Shown here: positions 47,798 through 61,500 of the stretch, one piece after another
How positions within the stretch are numbered: the stretch's first letter is position 1
Layout of the letters: every line of letters begins with the position of its first letter
Assembly (NCBI RefSeq): GCF_021134715.1
Contig: NC_060027.1
Coordinates: forward strand, 2,294,001-2,358,000
DNA length: 64,000 nt
Direction: 5' to 3'
Source: Daphnia pulex
Lineage: Eukaryota > Arthropoda > Branchiopoda > Diplostraca > Daphniidae
Program-made: the position numbers and the translations under genes
The notes under the pieces: generated by a model
What the model was told of the DNA's origin: nothing
What the model saw: the letters and a program-made list of their open reading frames with translations, nothing else
Databases searched by the model: none

Positions 47798-50700
47798 CAG
47801 CGCACGGGCCGTCGATTGAAAATAAAAAATAAAATAAAAATTTCAAATCAAAAGAAATCATAAAAAGAAGGAAAGGAGAGTTTTTTGGTGTGCGGGATGT
47901 ATCCGTAACCACGGGCGACGGTCGAATTTTCTCGGGAAATAAAATAAAAGACGAGCGAATCGATTCGGATGAAAAACGGACGCGAGCGGATGACACATTG
48001 CGTCAAGAAAACGAGTTGTCTCTTCAACAAGAGAGAATAAGAAACAAACCCGAAAAGAAGAAGGAAAATAGACACTGAAAATCGGCGCCATTTCCGTCGC
48101 CTCTGGCGTCGTTTTTCTCTTCTTATATTCTCCCGCGCGCGTGTGTGCTGTCTAGATGTGTACACGTGATAATATATAAGACACACTACTACTCTCCTCT
48201 TCACATCCTTTCTCTTATTATATTATATATAAAATATAAGAATAAAAGAGACTTGAGGGGTTTTTCGTTTCGGGCGTCTCACGACGCTGACGACGTCTCT
48301 CTCTCTCTCCCTCCGGTCACCACCACAACAACAACGAACAAATTTCCAAGATATTCTCTTCGTCAAGGCCTTTTATTTGTTGTTCTTCCTTGTGCTGTGT
48401 GTTTGTCTACGTGTTTAATAACTCGTTCACCAGCACCAGTTTCTTTATTCCATATAATACAACTCTCTCTCTCCTTATATATATTAGCCCAGGTGTGTGT
48501 GCTGTGCTCTTGGTCGTCCCTCGAATCCAATTACAAGTTGGAGGGGGGAGAGCCCTATATGATGATATTGTTCACAGGCGAGAGCATCTCACAGCTCACA
48601 GAGAGATGAAGAAAGATCTCGAGCAAAAGTCGTTGGGTTTGTTTTTTCTTCTTTCTGATGGTTGTGTTGTTGCTCATGTCTTTTGTTCGCAATCACCGAT
48701 CCGTGATGTTGCTGTCGGTTCTCTATCTCGCGTCTTTTCAGTCGTGCGGTTTTGACACACAGCCTGTTATTTCGGAGGATACTTTAAGTATATGATAGAG
48801 ATGTATATATCTGTTTTAGGCGGTTTTAGGTGTATGTATTTAAAGACGTTGATTAGCTCTTTTTGCCAAGAGAGATATTTTTAGATCAAATTGGTTTGGT
48901 CACTGATTTATTAAACTGCCACCTATATTTTTGATTAGAAAGAATATTTGTCAAGAGATTATTTATGGGAGGAAATGTAAAATTTTGAATTCAATTCTTT
49001 TTCTTTGCTGGCCGCCCTCTGAGTCCGTTCCATCTGGAACGGACAAAACTTGGACATGAAAAAATGAAATAGGCGCCCTGGATTTTTCAATTTCCTTTTC
49101 TCTTCTTCTTCTTTGAAGTAGAAAAAAGGTCAGCAGCAGATGAGCGACGAGACTCTCTTGGTACATAGAAAATGGGGGTCCATTTCCAAGATGTTCCCTT
49201 TTTTTCTTCATCCCCCCATCTTGTAGGTACTGCTGTGTGGCCCCCCTTCTTATATTCCCTTATGTTCGTTTCTTCTTTTTTTGGCTGGGCCATCATCATC
49301 ATCATCCACTTCCCCTTCAATCTGATTCCAGGTGGGGGTCCTCCTCCCCCTTCATCCTGGGTTTTTTGGGGGTCCCCCCATTACAATGGGAGCCTTCTGC
49401 TGCTGCTGCTGCTGGACCAACCGATTTCTTATATTCTTTTTGAAAGAAGAAGAAGAAGAAAATTGTTATAATACCTCCCCCACCCGAAGAAGAAGAAGAC
49501 AACCCGCCAAAAGAATAAAAAAGGAAAGAAAGTTTTTTTTCTTTCCAGCACAGCAGCCACACACACCACCTGGACACCAACTACCCCCATCCGAAAAGAA
49601 TCTTTCAGACGGTGGACCCCCCTTTTTTGTATCTATTTTCTATGTACAGCAGCTACCTATGTATACCTTCTTTTTCTTTCTATAAATATACTTTAGACTA
49701 TTCTATTCTATATTTTATTTTTTAACCCCATTTGAAATGTAGGCCCTTGGAACTCTATGCCGACCTGATGACAGGGCAACTGTATAGCTACAACTATTTT
49801 CTTTGAAATATCCAATAGAATTATAAATCTGGGATATAGAAATAAATCATTTTTAAAAAATAAACTTTTGTAAAATTTTGCGAATAACATTTTTTTGGTT
49901 CATTTCAAATATATAAGAAAAAGAAAAGGACGTGACAGCTGGTTTGGCTGCTGGGAAACAGTTGACCAGCACCCTCATCATCCGGCTGTCCATATTTTGT
50001 AGGTTCTCTTTCGCTTGTGCGCTGCTGTTATATAATTATTAGAATTTTTTAGTTACATTTGTTTTTCCAGGTTCTACAACACACTCGATCAATGCGCATC
50101 TCTTATATAACTAATTCAGACAATCATCTCCTCCATTTTGTTCTTATAAATATTTCTTTTTTTAAATGGGGTCAGTTTAGTTGGCCAGAGAGAGAGAGAG
50201 AGTAAATATAATAAAAGTAGATGGCAAATGAAAACGTCTGCCAATGGCGCAGCTTTTCCATCAAAATGGGAAAAAATGTCCCGTGGGAAATTTCTTTGAT
50301 GGAGATGGAAAAGATTCAAAAGGAAAGAAGAAAAATAAACCAACCATCAGTGCTACTACTGCTGCTGCCCACAGTCCATATAACAACATGTTTTGTGCAT
50401 ATTATATTAAGTTCTTCTTCTCATCATTTTTGTTTTGTATAGACGCCAGCACCGCCATGGCGCGCGCGTTCATTCAAAAAAACTAAAAAAAAAAAAAAAA
50501 GAGAAAACGAAAAAATCTAAAAGAAAAGTGGTGCCATCCTCTCTCTCTCCACGGACGCCTGGACGCCGCCGACGCTATAGACGCCCAGTTTTGTCTCTTT
50601 CTTGTGATGTGATGGCCATCGGCGTCGAGAGTTTTCTCTCAGCCAGCAGCGGATGTGAGAGAGAGATCCGCGCCGGAGGCTTTTCCTCTCTCTCCCTTGT

Positions 50701-51394
50701 ATATACGTGTATACGTGTGTGTCTTATAGTGCGTTGTTCCATCATCATCAAAAGCAACACACAACACAATCACACGGCCCTATATATCTCGCGTCGTCCG
50801 ACATCTAAAATTCGTGATAGTCGCACACACAGCACACAAGCAGCTGATTGCGCCATCACCGAAAGGCCCGATGGTCAACTATACCACCCACCACCCACTA
50901 TATACCCACCTTGTAGTAAACTCGAGAGTCTATATAACACACACGCCTAGCCGCTGGCCCGTTACTTTGGCAGTGATCAACCAAAAATCCTTCTTCTTCT
51001 GATTTTTCTTTTGAGCTTTTTGGGTATTTTAGTTGCAGCACACAGCAGAGAAAGGCGAATGAAATGATAGTATTATAGACTTCTTTCGGTATATATCCCT
51101 TTGCCACAGGGGGTTGTTGCTGGTGGGGAATTATATAGAACGCCCGCAGGTGCGCTCCCGCCCGTTTGGACATCCCGAAGAAAGAAAAAAAAAACGAATT
51201 CACGTTGCGCAATTGTTGTCTGGTATAGCAGCTATACCAACCACACCCTTTTTTCTATCTGTTTTATGTTTAACTCGTCTCTCTCAATCAAAGAATGGTT
51301 TCTTTGGATATATTGTCATGTCATGCGTGATTCCTATATACATGTAACAAAATATCTGATGTCCAAACGGGAGAGTTGATGTAGACAGGTGATG

Positions 51395-51408
51395 GTCACC
51401 TTGGAAAC
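51395..51408 (+). promoter_or_regulatory. X-box-like site GTCACCTTGGAAAC
   Basis: The left half GTCACC fits GTNRCC; the right half GGAAAC has one mismatch to RGYAAC. Confidence 0.3.
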
Positions 51409-51904
51409 GGACGTGTTTACATCATCCCCCCTCAATATTTTTGGAAAAAATAAAAAAGAGAGAGCCGAAGAAGAAGAAGAAGAAGGTGACCGGATGGCTT
51501 GCGGCATATCCCTTCCAGCAGACACTCACGGCCAAGAAAGAAAAAGAATTTGGTTTTTCTGCTGCTGACCACCACACAGCAAGTGAACAACATACAGAGT
51601 CTCAGATTGGCTCTCCATGAACATCCTCCGGCATCTTATTATTATTATATACGTGTGTGTGCTGTTCCTCTTTTCCTTTCCGTCTCTTATATATAGAAAG
51701 GAAGGAAGCGGAGGAGTCTAAATAATAACACGAGACCACCACCACCACCACCACCGCTGGTTTTTTTAAAAAAAGAAAAAACATTTCCTTCAACTTCTTC
51801 TTCTTCAGTTCTATCCCTCCTCGTGAGGCCATTAAAGGTAATCAGCGCACAGGAGAGTGGCTGTGTGTGGTGGTGACCACCTTCTTTTCTTTATAAAAGT
51901 TTAC

Positions 51905-51928
51905 AAGAAGAAGAAGAAGAAGAAGAAG
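51905..51928. repeat. (AAG)8 microsatellite
   Basis: Eight AAG units; similar GAA/AAG tracts lie near 58432 and 59856. Purine-only strands of this kind can form triplex DNA and are also GAGA/purine-factor targets. Confidence 0.7.
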
Positions 51929-52600
51929 TTGATGGTTCTTTTTTTTTCAACTTGTATTTTTTCGGTGGTCAGTCCGCAACCTTAACGACCACCTCCGCGG
52001 GCGACTGACGAACCGTAAAGAGAAACACAACTCCCTCCTCCTCCTCCCAGCACACCGCCAAAGTGTCTTCTCTCTCTTGTATAATATGGAAAAATAAATA
52101 AAAACCAGTAGCTGTGCTCCTCGTTGTAGCTCATATCGGAGATATATAGACAGGGAAATAATATCTGCTCGGGTCTGGCCATCATCTTCTCGTGTACATC
52201 GTCTGTCAAAAAAAAGAGAAAAGGAGAGAGACGGAATGATTGCTGCTGGCCAGCAGACGCCCTATGCGTCATTATTATAGACAGCACATCCCCCCCGTCG
52301 TCGTAGGTAAAAAAAAAGAAACCGGAAGATGCTCATCACCGTCCCTCGTCGTCTCCGCTGTTTCACCTGTTCCGCAGCAAAGACTTTTTAACTTTTATTT
52401 TTTTATATTTTCGTGTGTTGGTTGGCGGATGAACACAACAACAGACAAACAAAATGGCAGATTTCACCGGTTCATCCACCCGTGCTGAGCTCAGCCCATC
52501 ACACACATCCAGCGCGTCTATAAATAAGAAGAAAAATACATTTCAAAGTCTCGTATATTTACAGAGACTATACAAGGGGGGAAAAAAGTTGTTTTTAACC

Positions 52601-52614
52601 GTCGCCATGACAAC
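52601..52614 (+). promoter_or_regulatory. X-box-like site GTCGCCATGACAAC
   Basis: The left half fits the RFX consensus; the right half GACAAC has one mismatch. Confidence 0.3.
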
Positions 52615-54606
52615 CGATAGACGCGTATTGAGCGGTTGGGATTGTAATATATTTGATATAGAGATGCTGCGCATGCGCCGTCTGAGTTTTATTTTTAGGA
52701 TTTGGTTGATGTTATAAGTTTCTACTGCTGGCTGTGATTGGATGCTGTGTCTTATAGGTTGAGATTCTCTCCCTATAGAGTACATATGGATGCGCAGACC
52801 ACGCCCTAGTTCCAATCCTCATCTGCTTTGATGTCGTCGGCGGCGGCGGTACGTTTGATCCAATCAACATCCGCCGCGGTGTCCTCCATACATTTATACT
52901 TTTGATACATGTCATCAGTATATAGGCCTACAAACACGTACGTCTATATTCAATGAGATTCTTTTTGAAAATTCACGTTCCGACAGAAACAAATAAAATA
53001 AAAATAAAAATGATTTTTTAAAATAAAATAAAAAAATTTGGGTTGTCGACTTTTTGAATCTCTCACGATGACATCCGGGGAATGCCGTTTTCCTCTTCTT
53101 CGGCTGCTGCAGAAGTTTTGGATAAATATCTAGCTCTCCTTTGGGCGCATCGACGAGAGAGCTGGAACGAGACGATCCGCATTCCGACAGATAGATATTG
53201 CAGCAGCCGCACAGCTTTGCTGAGCTCTAGCCCATCTGAGTTTTACAAGAAGATTGAAAGAAAGTGATCCGGATTCTTTTGCGCGCTCTTCTTTCCTATA
53301 TAACAACAACAGGAGAAGAATATATAAAAACCAGATATTCCAGGCCATAGACACAGCCGTCTCTCTATCCGCTTTGATGCTCTCGTCTATTAAATTGTCT
53401 TGTGTGTGTGTCTATTTTCTATATAAAACAGGAGGACAGGGCGGCGTCTACACAGAGCAACACAAGAGAGAGAATCGAAAAGAAGAAGATGGAATCATCT
53501 GATGTTTTTCTATGTGGAATGTTTCGTCATCTCTCTTATTGTCGGTGGATGGATAGAAAGAGATGGGGGGGATGCAGCAAAGCGGATCACCGAAATGGAC
53601 ACACACAAATGCAATGGTATTTTTTTTTTCGTCCAGGGAATCTCCAGGCAAATAACACGGTCATCACGACGAAAAGGAAAAAAACCGGACAGAATAATAT
53701 AATAAATTCATTTACATATCTATGAGCATGTATAGAAGAAGGAGCTGGTAGCTCTTTTCTCTCTACTGCTGCTGCTGCTGTGTGCTCTATACGTTATCAA
53801 ATAGTCGCGGCAAAGTATTTAGGGCGAGAGACTATCGATCCGTGCTGGCCAAGTTTTGATATAGACACGACACAAAAACAATATAGGGGCCCTCAATATT
53901 ATCCCCCGTCTAGGCTCAAAACGAAAGGCAAAACCAAAAAATCTCGTTTTGATTTAAAAGAAGAACGGTAGCCGGTCGTGCGGAGGCCTAATCGCCCGGT
54001 TGTATAATAAAGGAATGGGATTGAATTAAAAAACAAAAGAAATGATTTTTGAAAAGAAGAAGAAGAAGATTCCAATGGCGTCTTCATTAGTTCGGCATTC
54101 GTTGAGCATAGCAGCAGCCGAAAGAAGTAGAAAGAAGAAGAAGAATAGACGAGTGACAAGATAGCGCAGCCACCAGCAGCCATCAGCAGCAGCCAACAAC
54201 CAAAACAGGTTTGAATTTTTTGTTTGTTATTCCCCCCCACCAATTTAAATAGAATTTTTTTTTTTAAAAGGAGTTGACCATGTTGGAATGGACAAAGACT
54301 TTGATGTGTCCCTCATCGAGCATTCGTCGCAGCATCCACACTCGATGGAAATCATTTTCTTAAAGGATATTATATAAAAGAGAATGGCGTGTATGTTGAA
54401 ATAGCCCAACAAAATGTTATTGTATATCTTGCTGCCATCTCCGCCCATCTAATTATAGAATAATTTTTTTAGAATCAGAGCGGTGTAATATAACATTTCA
54501 CCCCCCTTTTATTTGGAATGAAATAAATATAAGCTGCTGCTGAGAGCTGTGTTTTTTGGAAGCGGAGGATTTATATAATATCTTCTTCCTCTTTATCTCT
54601 TGGGGG

Positions 54607-54620
54607 GTCTCCATGGCAAC
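54607..54620 (+). promoter_or_regulatory. X-box-like site GTCTCCATGGCAAC
   Basis: Right half GGCAAC is perfect; left half GTCTCC has one mismatch. It is the last site of the series. Confidence 0.3.
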
Positions 54621-54799
54621 CGAACCGGTTGTTACCATTATTATTATTATTCTGAAAATTTTTCCGACTTTTTTTTTTTTAGATGTGTTTCGAAAAAAGA
54701 ATTTTTTGTTTCTCTTTTATATAAAAGAAACTCTCGGAGAAAAAGAAGATGAGAGATTGTTGAGAGCTCACATCTTTTCGGATACTATCAACGCCGCCG

Positions 54800-55065
54800 C
54801 TCTTATTTATCAACGTCCACCACGCCGGCCATCAACGACGAGAGTCCTTACAACACAGAATCCCTTCAACAACTCGAGCAATTCTTGACTTTCTTGCTCA
54901 TATTTTTGAAAAATTGTCATTTCAGACGAGAATATAATTAGCATTACAATTAGTTTTGCCGATAATCTAGTTTTATTCAATTTTTTTGTTACCCAGTCAT
55001 TTTTATTGAACATTTGGTTTTTTTAAAGACAAATTCAATATAAAATTTTTTTAATTACAAAAAAA
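54800..55065. other. AT-rich spacer before the dispersed repeat
   Basis: AT-rich with no GA/CA microsatellites, unlike its left flank; this marks a composition break at the insertion zone of the dispersed repeat. No feature was recognised. Confidence 0.4.
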
Positions 55066-55572
55066 TCAATTTTCGATTCATTTTCGCAATTTGGCAAATA
55101 TAAATTAGGCCCATCCCAGATTGCAGACTACAATTTAGCCAAATGACACGTGAAGTCGTGAACGTCTTTTCCTTGTTTAACTTTTGAGATTGCCAGTTAA
55201 TACTAGAAATTAGAGATAATAACCTACAAGGGATAGTTTTGCACTTCACAACCGACGTTCTACTATTTTGGCAAGTATGTTTGTCTTTCATTTCATAAAC
55301 CTGAGCGTGAATTATTTCGTAGTGTACAATTCTAGTAGAGGCAGACACAGGCATAGCTTTTTTAACTTGTCAAAGGCCAGGCTGAGGCCACCATGGCTGA
55401 ATTAGAATAATACTTCGAAGAAAATGATGAAGTCATCTCATAATTTTCTTGTCCAACATCATCCATTGTGAGCTAGTCACTTGGTGGTTCTCGTTGATGA
55501 AACAACTCAAACACCCAGTAACTACGTTACAAGTTTTCCCAATACTTGTAGGACTGGGAATTCCTTTATTTT
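55066..55572 (-). repeat. Dispersed ~0.5 kb repeat, copy 2 (inverted)
   Basis: Inverted partner of 29746-30262. On the minus strand this copy keeps a longer open stretch (AMPVSASTRIVHYEIIHAQV near 55295-55357, then continuing to about 55055), so it is less decayed. Small indels distinguish the copies. It is likely a mobile element or gene fragment spread by transposition. Confidence 0.75.
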
Positions 55573-58500
55573 GAAATTGTTTGATTTATTGTTTTGAAAA
55601 CAACCGAATGATGGAATTCCGTTTTTGTTTCCGTTTTCCCCTCCCGCAACCGGGGTGCTGCCAAATGTCTAATTGGTCACTGGCATCATTGTGTGTCTAT
55701 ACGTTCTCGCTGGCCTCTATACAGTTTTTCACCTTTTTATTTTTTTCTGGGCCAGTGGGCGACATTTGACAGGGACGTCATCACCCGGGCTCATTTCTTC
55801 TGAAACATTTCCCCAGAAGAAAATAAAAATAAAAAAAGAGCTCAGGTAGTTTGTATTTATATATAAGCCAAAGGTTTGCCGGCCATAGTCTTTCTCTTAT
55901 GGTATAGAGAAAGAAAGATAAAAAGAAAGAAAAAAGGGGGGAGTGAGGAAAACGAAAAAGGGAAAGAAGTTAATGACAATGATATAATGAGAGAAGAGCT
56001 CCAGCACCAGAAGAAGAAGAGCCAGGTGCTCCCGGTTTTTCTTCTTCTTCTTCTGCTCAGATGATTACATCCTCTCTCCTAAGACTCTCCTTCTTCTTCC
56101 AAGTCAGCGCTTGTCTCTTCTTCTTCTTCTGTTTGTCTCATCCGCCACCGGAAAACCACCAACCAGGTGAGGTGGTGGGGGGAGAAAAAAGAGAATGGGA
56201 ATACCCACCCACTCTCTCCCTTGTGTTCTTCCATCCATCCAGCAGCAGCAGCAGCCAAAAGAGAGAAAAACGATTCATAATTATATCTCTCTCTTTTTCT
56301 TTCTTTTCTTCTCAGTTGTAGAAGGAAAGAAAGAAACAAAATGTCAAGGTTGTTATATATATATATTCCGGCCGGATGCGTTGTCTGTGTGTTCAAGGAG
56401 CCGCAGCAGCCTCCCTCCTATTTTTTCCCCCCTCCTAAAGAAAGAAAAAACTAATAACACAACTCGCATCAACCGAATCACCTGAGCGAAACACACAGAC
56501 AGACAGAGAAAAAAAACATGTAACAAAGAGAAAACTTGGATGTATATATTCTCTCGTCATCATCATCTTTTTTTTTGGCTGGGCAGAGAGTCTATAGAGA
56601 CGTCCCAACAAGTCAAACCTGTTTTCTTCCAGATATTCTTCTTTAAAAAGATTTTGTCATTTGTTTTCCTGACCAGTTTTTTGTCTTTTTCAAATTTCCC
56701 TTTTTTGTTTTTATTTTCCTCTCTGAGATTCTGGAAAGATTTTTGAGTCGTTTGGGAAATATACAAGGACTGAATCGTTGATCAAGGGAGGCTGGCTGGC
56801 AGGTTGGCTCCTGTTGCATCGCACAAGGAGAGCTGGATAGATAGAAAAAATAAAACATCCAGGTGGTCTCGTTCGTCTCAAATTGGTGGGGGGGCATTTG
56901 TGTCTACGTTTATAGATTGATATTCCCCCCTCGATCCAAAACTTAGAAGAAGAAGAAGGTTTGCCCTTTTTTGTGATGGTGGGTGAGATGTTATATAGTC
57001 TTCGTTAGTCGATTCTGGTTCGTTTGTTTGTTCACGCCATCCCTTTTTGACTGTAAGAGTTAAACGACAACTTCTTTTCCAACTGGAATCGATATCCCGT
57101 GAAATTGTCTCGACTATTTTTGGGCATCGATGTGACCAACTGTTCTCTCTGTGTGTGATCTTTTCTAGATTGGGAAATGAAGGTTTTATTTTATTTCTGA
57201 TTCTTTTTCCATCATCAGATGAGAGTGGAGGATTTTTGTTGAAACAACTGGAAGACTAAAAAAATAATGTTTTTGGTCTCTTTATTTCTCTTGTATTTAT
57301 TCCAAGGTTCTTTTCTTTCTTCTTTCTTCTTTTCCTTTTTTTTGCGGTCGCCATGCCGGATGCTGTTTGGCCCCCGGCTTCCGGACGCTACATATATTGC
57401 GTCGGTATCATCTCCTCTCTTTTTCTCGCCGGGTTATTACGTCTACACACACACATCCATGTGTGTGTGTGTGTGGAGCAGCTTACACACAATGGTGTCA
57501 ATAAATAAAAAATGTCTCTCCAGTTTTAGAAAAACGAAAAATCTTGGCCCTTTATATTTCTTTACACATCACCTGCTTTTTTTTTTGGGGGGGGGGGGAG
57601 TGTAGTAATAACCAGAAAGAAGATTTTGCTATCTGCATTTTTTCTTTATATGGTCATTTTATACGTAATGTAGATAATATAACCACACCCCTTGTCGTCT
57701 TTTTGCGTCATCTTTTTGTGTTGTTTTTCATCCGGCGACTTTTTTTTCGGGCGGCTGCAGAGTGGATGGATATAGCGGATGGAGCGGATGCTTTTATTTA
57801 TTTTTATTGTCGAGTGGTTATTATAGACGAACGCGTGCGCCATTTTTTTTTTTCGTTTTGGTTGCCAGTCGTGTGCTGCAACCCAATAGAGCGGATCGAT
57901 CCAGCGGTCGTCAAGACGACCCGGGCCAGTTGGATCACGCCCCCCGCCTATCGATCGTCTATTTCGACGCTCAATTATTTCGCCAACTCGTCAAACATTT
58001 CCGTTTTTTTTGTCTTTTGATTTCTTTTTCTTATTCGCCCAGCACAAACTGGACACATTGTCCAGAGGTGACCGAGTCCGATCCTGAATTCGCCCCACCC
58101 AAAAGATGTCGTACTATCTAGTATTATCTAAATTCAATATCGATCATCTACCAAACAATTTTGATTCGATACAGAGAGAGAAACAACTAAGATGGCCGAC
58201 CCTTTTCTTTGATGGAAGACGTTTGGTTAGGAGGGGAAGGGATATCGTCTTGGTTCCGCTCTGGTCTCACGTGACAGATCCGTTACACCGTCTACAATAA
58301 CAACAAGAGCACACAGCACACACGGGGGAAAGGAAAGAAGGAAAAGAAATCACGACCAAGGATCGAGTTTCACGCTCATGTGCAACACTCTTGTACGGTC
58401 TCGAATAAGAAGAGAGAATAATAGTAGGAAGAAGAAGAAGAAGAAGAAAACCTTCGCGTACGAGATGTCTATGTAAAAAGGACTACAGTTTCAACGTAAA

Positions 58501-61500
58501 ATTCTGGGCAAGGTACACACAACAAACGGGGGAAATGAAATAAGAAAAGAAGTTGTTTTTTAAAAAATGCAAAAGAGTTTTTCTTTGAAAGACACGAGGG
58601 GGGTCGGGGTGAGGGATCTTCTAACAAGATCAAAAAGAAGAAGAAGAAGAAGAAGATGGAAGCCATACTGATGTGTGTATACACGTACCTACGTATTGCG
58701 ACAGAGGTAAAAATGGAATAGATGTTAAAAAGAAACCTGCCAAGAGACTAGACAAGCTATATAACAAATATTATCCGTTTGGACAAAAAGATTCGGGACT
58801 CTACAATAGATAATGCTCTCGTCTGTACCTCTGATGATCGGCGCATATTATTTCGGGTATCTACGCTCACAGTCGACATCAAAACTGCGCTGTTTTCTAC
58901 CTTCTTCTTCTTCTCTGGCCAAGGTTCAACCATTTTATTTCAGTTGCTGATGATCTTTTCTCTTCTTCTTCTTCTTGTTACTGGTTGTGTGATGGGGCAC
59001 ACGGCAGAAAGCCCACCTTGAACTCTGCCGACGACCTTTGACGCTGCGCTTCGCTCTTCTTTTATATTTTACACAGAGAGAAGAGAAGAGATGAGCAGCG
59101 CGCCATTCTCTCATGAGCGCATCCTCTTCTTCTTCTTCTCGGCGTCGGGATGAAGTGGAAAGGTCAGGACCGTGTTGTTGTTGCTGCAGCAGCCACCTCT
59201 GCCAGCAAAACCATCTACCGAGTAAGAAAAAGGTCATCTCCTCTTTGAGATCATTACACATATCCTGCGCCAGGAGCGTCTGAGAGAAGGGAAAAAAGAA
59301 ATAGAAGAAGAAGAAGAATCTTTCTTGTAAAATCTCGTTGCTGTGTGCTGTGATGCTATATAATTCTTTCTTCTTCTATTTCTCTCTTGCGTGTTGCACG
59401 GCTTCTTCTCTCTGACGATAAGGGGGGAGAGATTGGTCGCAAACGCAACAAAAGAGCTTCGACTTCCGCTCTCTTCTCTTTTCTTTTTTCAAAAAATTTG
59501 ATAGCCGGATAGTTTCTATAAGAGAGAGGGGATGTTATATTCATCGAATGTTGTCTTGTGCATATCATCATCTATTCGATTCAGATGGGATATTATAGAA
59601 GAAGAGTGGGGGTAAGACATTTGTGCGTCTTCTTTGCCAGAGAGAAAATGACTAGGGCTGGCCGGATCTCTTGTGTGTGAGCCAAAAGTTCACACACGGC
59701 CATCAGCCGAAAGAAATACAAGAAAATGGCTTCTTCTTCTTCTTCTTTCTTCTCTTTTGTTTCTTGTCCTTTTTGGAGGATATCCGCAACGGATTCTTCA
59801 ACTTCTGGGGGCTGTGAAAAATAATAGGAAATAGAAAAAGAAACTTTGATGACTTGGAAGAAGAAGAAGAAGAAGAAGAAGGAAGAGGTCACTGCCGGAC
59901 ACGGAGCGCCAGCAGCGACTCGACAGAGAAAAAAGAAAAACTTGGCCGCAAAACTCCGTAAAAAAAGGCGAAAAAAGTAACGACACAAACCAAAAAGAAG
60001 AAGAATATTATTACATGGCGCACTGTGTGTGTACAGGTGAGTTCAATCACCTGACCCGTTGCACGGAAAAACGTAAAGACGTCCGGCCTTAAAAAATAAG
60101 AAAAAAAACAGATGACCGGACGGACTTCATCCTGGATTTGTGTGTGTTCGGTTCCCAAGTATGTACCGTGTTTTTCTTTTTCTTTTTGAAAAAAAGATAT
60201 AATAATGATTCCGGAGGCGGAAATTTTCATGTGAGAAGAGTGCTGTGTATATCCGTTGTGATGAGCCCCAGCAAAAACGAAACGTGTGCGCGTGCGGACT
60301 CAGCAAACGGGAACATCGAGGAAACCGCAGTTTCAGAAGAAAAAAGGGCGGCTTCTTCTTCTTCTAGATGATGTGCACCGGCGGTGTGGTGGTGGTGGTG
60401 GTGAAGCGGCGGGTGGTATGACTATATAGTGGTGGCCATCGGACGCATGTATACTATAGAGTAATTCTTATTATGTTACTATCGTATCACATCTTTTAGA
60501 TTAGTTTCTTTGCGGCCAACCCCGAATGAAGAAAAGACCTGATTCCGGCGGATCTTGTGTACATTTTCACATCCAATTTCACCATTCGAATTTTTAGCTG
60601 ATGTTATTCGATTGGATTTTTGTTCGATTTCGTATCATAAGGAAGAAGAATGAATGAATGATTCATCAACTTCTTTTTTCCCGTCTAGGCTAAAAACACA
60701 CACTTGAGCCGCCCGAGGAGGAACTCTATAAAGGAAGGAAGGAAAATAACACCTGGTAATGAGCGGGGAGAAGCGTGAGGCACGCCCCATCATCATCAGC
60801 CAAGAAAAAAAGGAACATGACGGGCTGCAGCAACCGCCAGCACAGGACCGAGACGGTACATCCGCAGCAACAACAACAACAACGTTGTCGTCTATGTATA
60901 TCCCATCCATTTTCCTTTTTTTTGTCGAAAACAATTGAGAATTTTTTTCTTCTTCTTCTTTTTACAGGTTGAGAAACTGCCTCTGGGCGGCACACAATCC
61001 TCCATGTAGGCCTCTCTTCTTTTCGTGATAAGAAATTGTGGGATGTATACCGCCGTCCTCTTGTACATTTTCTTCGGTCATTCTCTTACATATCCATTCC
61101 ATCCGGAAATGGCGGCCAGTTGTGTTAGGGAGGGAGGCCATAAGTTCTCGCGTCCGTCCTCCATCTTCCGTGTCCCTTTTTTTCTTCGTTTACGTAACTG
61201 GGAATCACGCTCCTGGCTCATCGTCCAGTTACTTCAACTTGGCGGTTTCAAGCGCAGCTCTCTCTCACACACAACTCGGAGAGAGAGAGAGAAGGAGAGG
61301 ATGTGAGAAATTGGACGGCTGCAACTGCTGCAGCACGGAAGAAAAACTCTTGACCAAAAGTGATCGTGATTCCGGTGCGGCTGCCGCCGCCGAGAGCGGG
61401 CCGGGAGGACATACGCACACAACCCGACACGAATCGGATGTCTATGAGATTCTTTATGTTATTTTTTCTTCTTCTTAGCTTCTTCTTTCAGTTCTCCCAT

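Larger units (their letters stand above)
43000..54799. other. Pebbled far-upstream domain: microsatellite- and motif-dense noncoding DNA
   Basis: Nearly 12 kb without a supportable gene. Long open frames (for example 44757-45371) come from GA/CT and CA/GT tracts. Repeated signals are GAGAGA tracts, TATATA strings, CAGCAG triplets, GTGCTGTG/CACAGCAC octamers and RFX X-box-like 14-mers, listed separately. (AAG)8 is at 51905-51928 and alternating GC at 47782-47797. This resembles a clustered cis-regulatory region more than decayed coding sequence. Confidence 0.45.

Noticed and set aside
57544-58020. A 158-codon + strand frame
   Set aside because: Phe/Leu/Gly-rich translation of T- and G-runs; no family resemblance.
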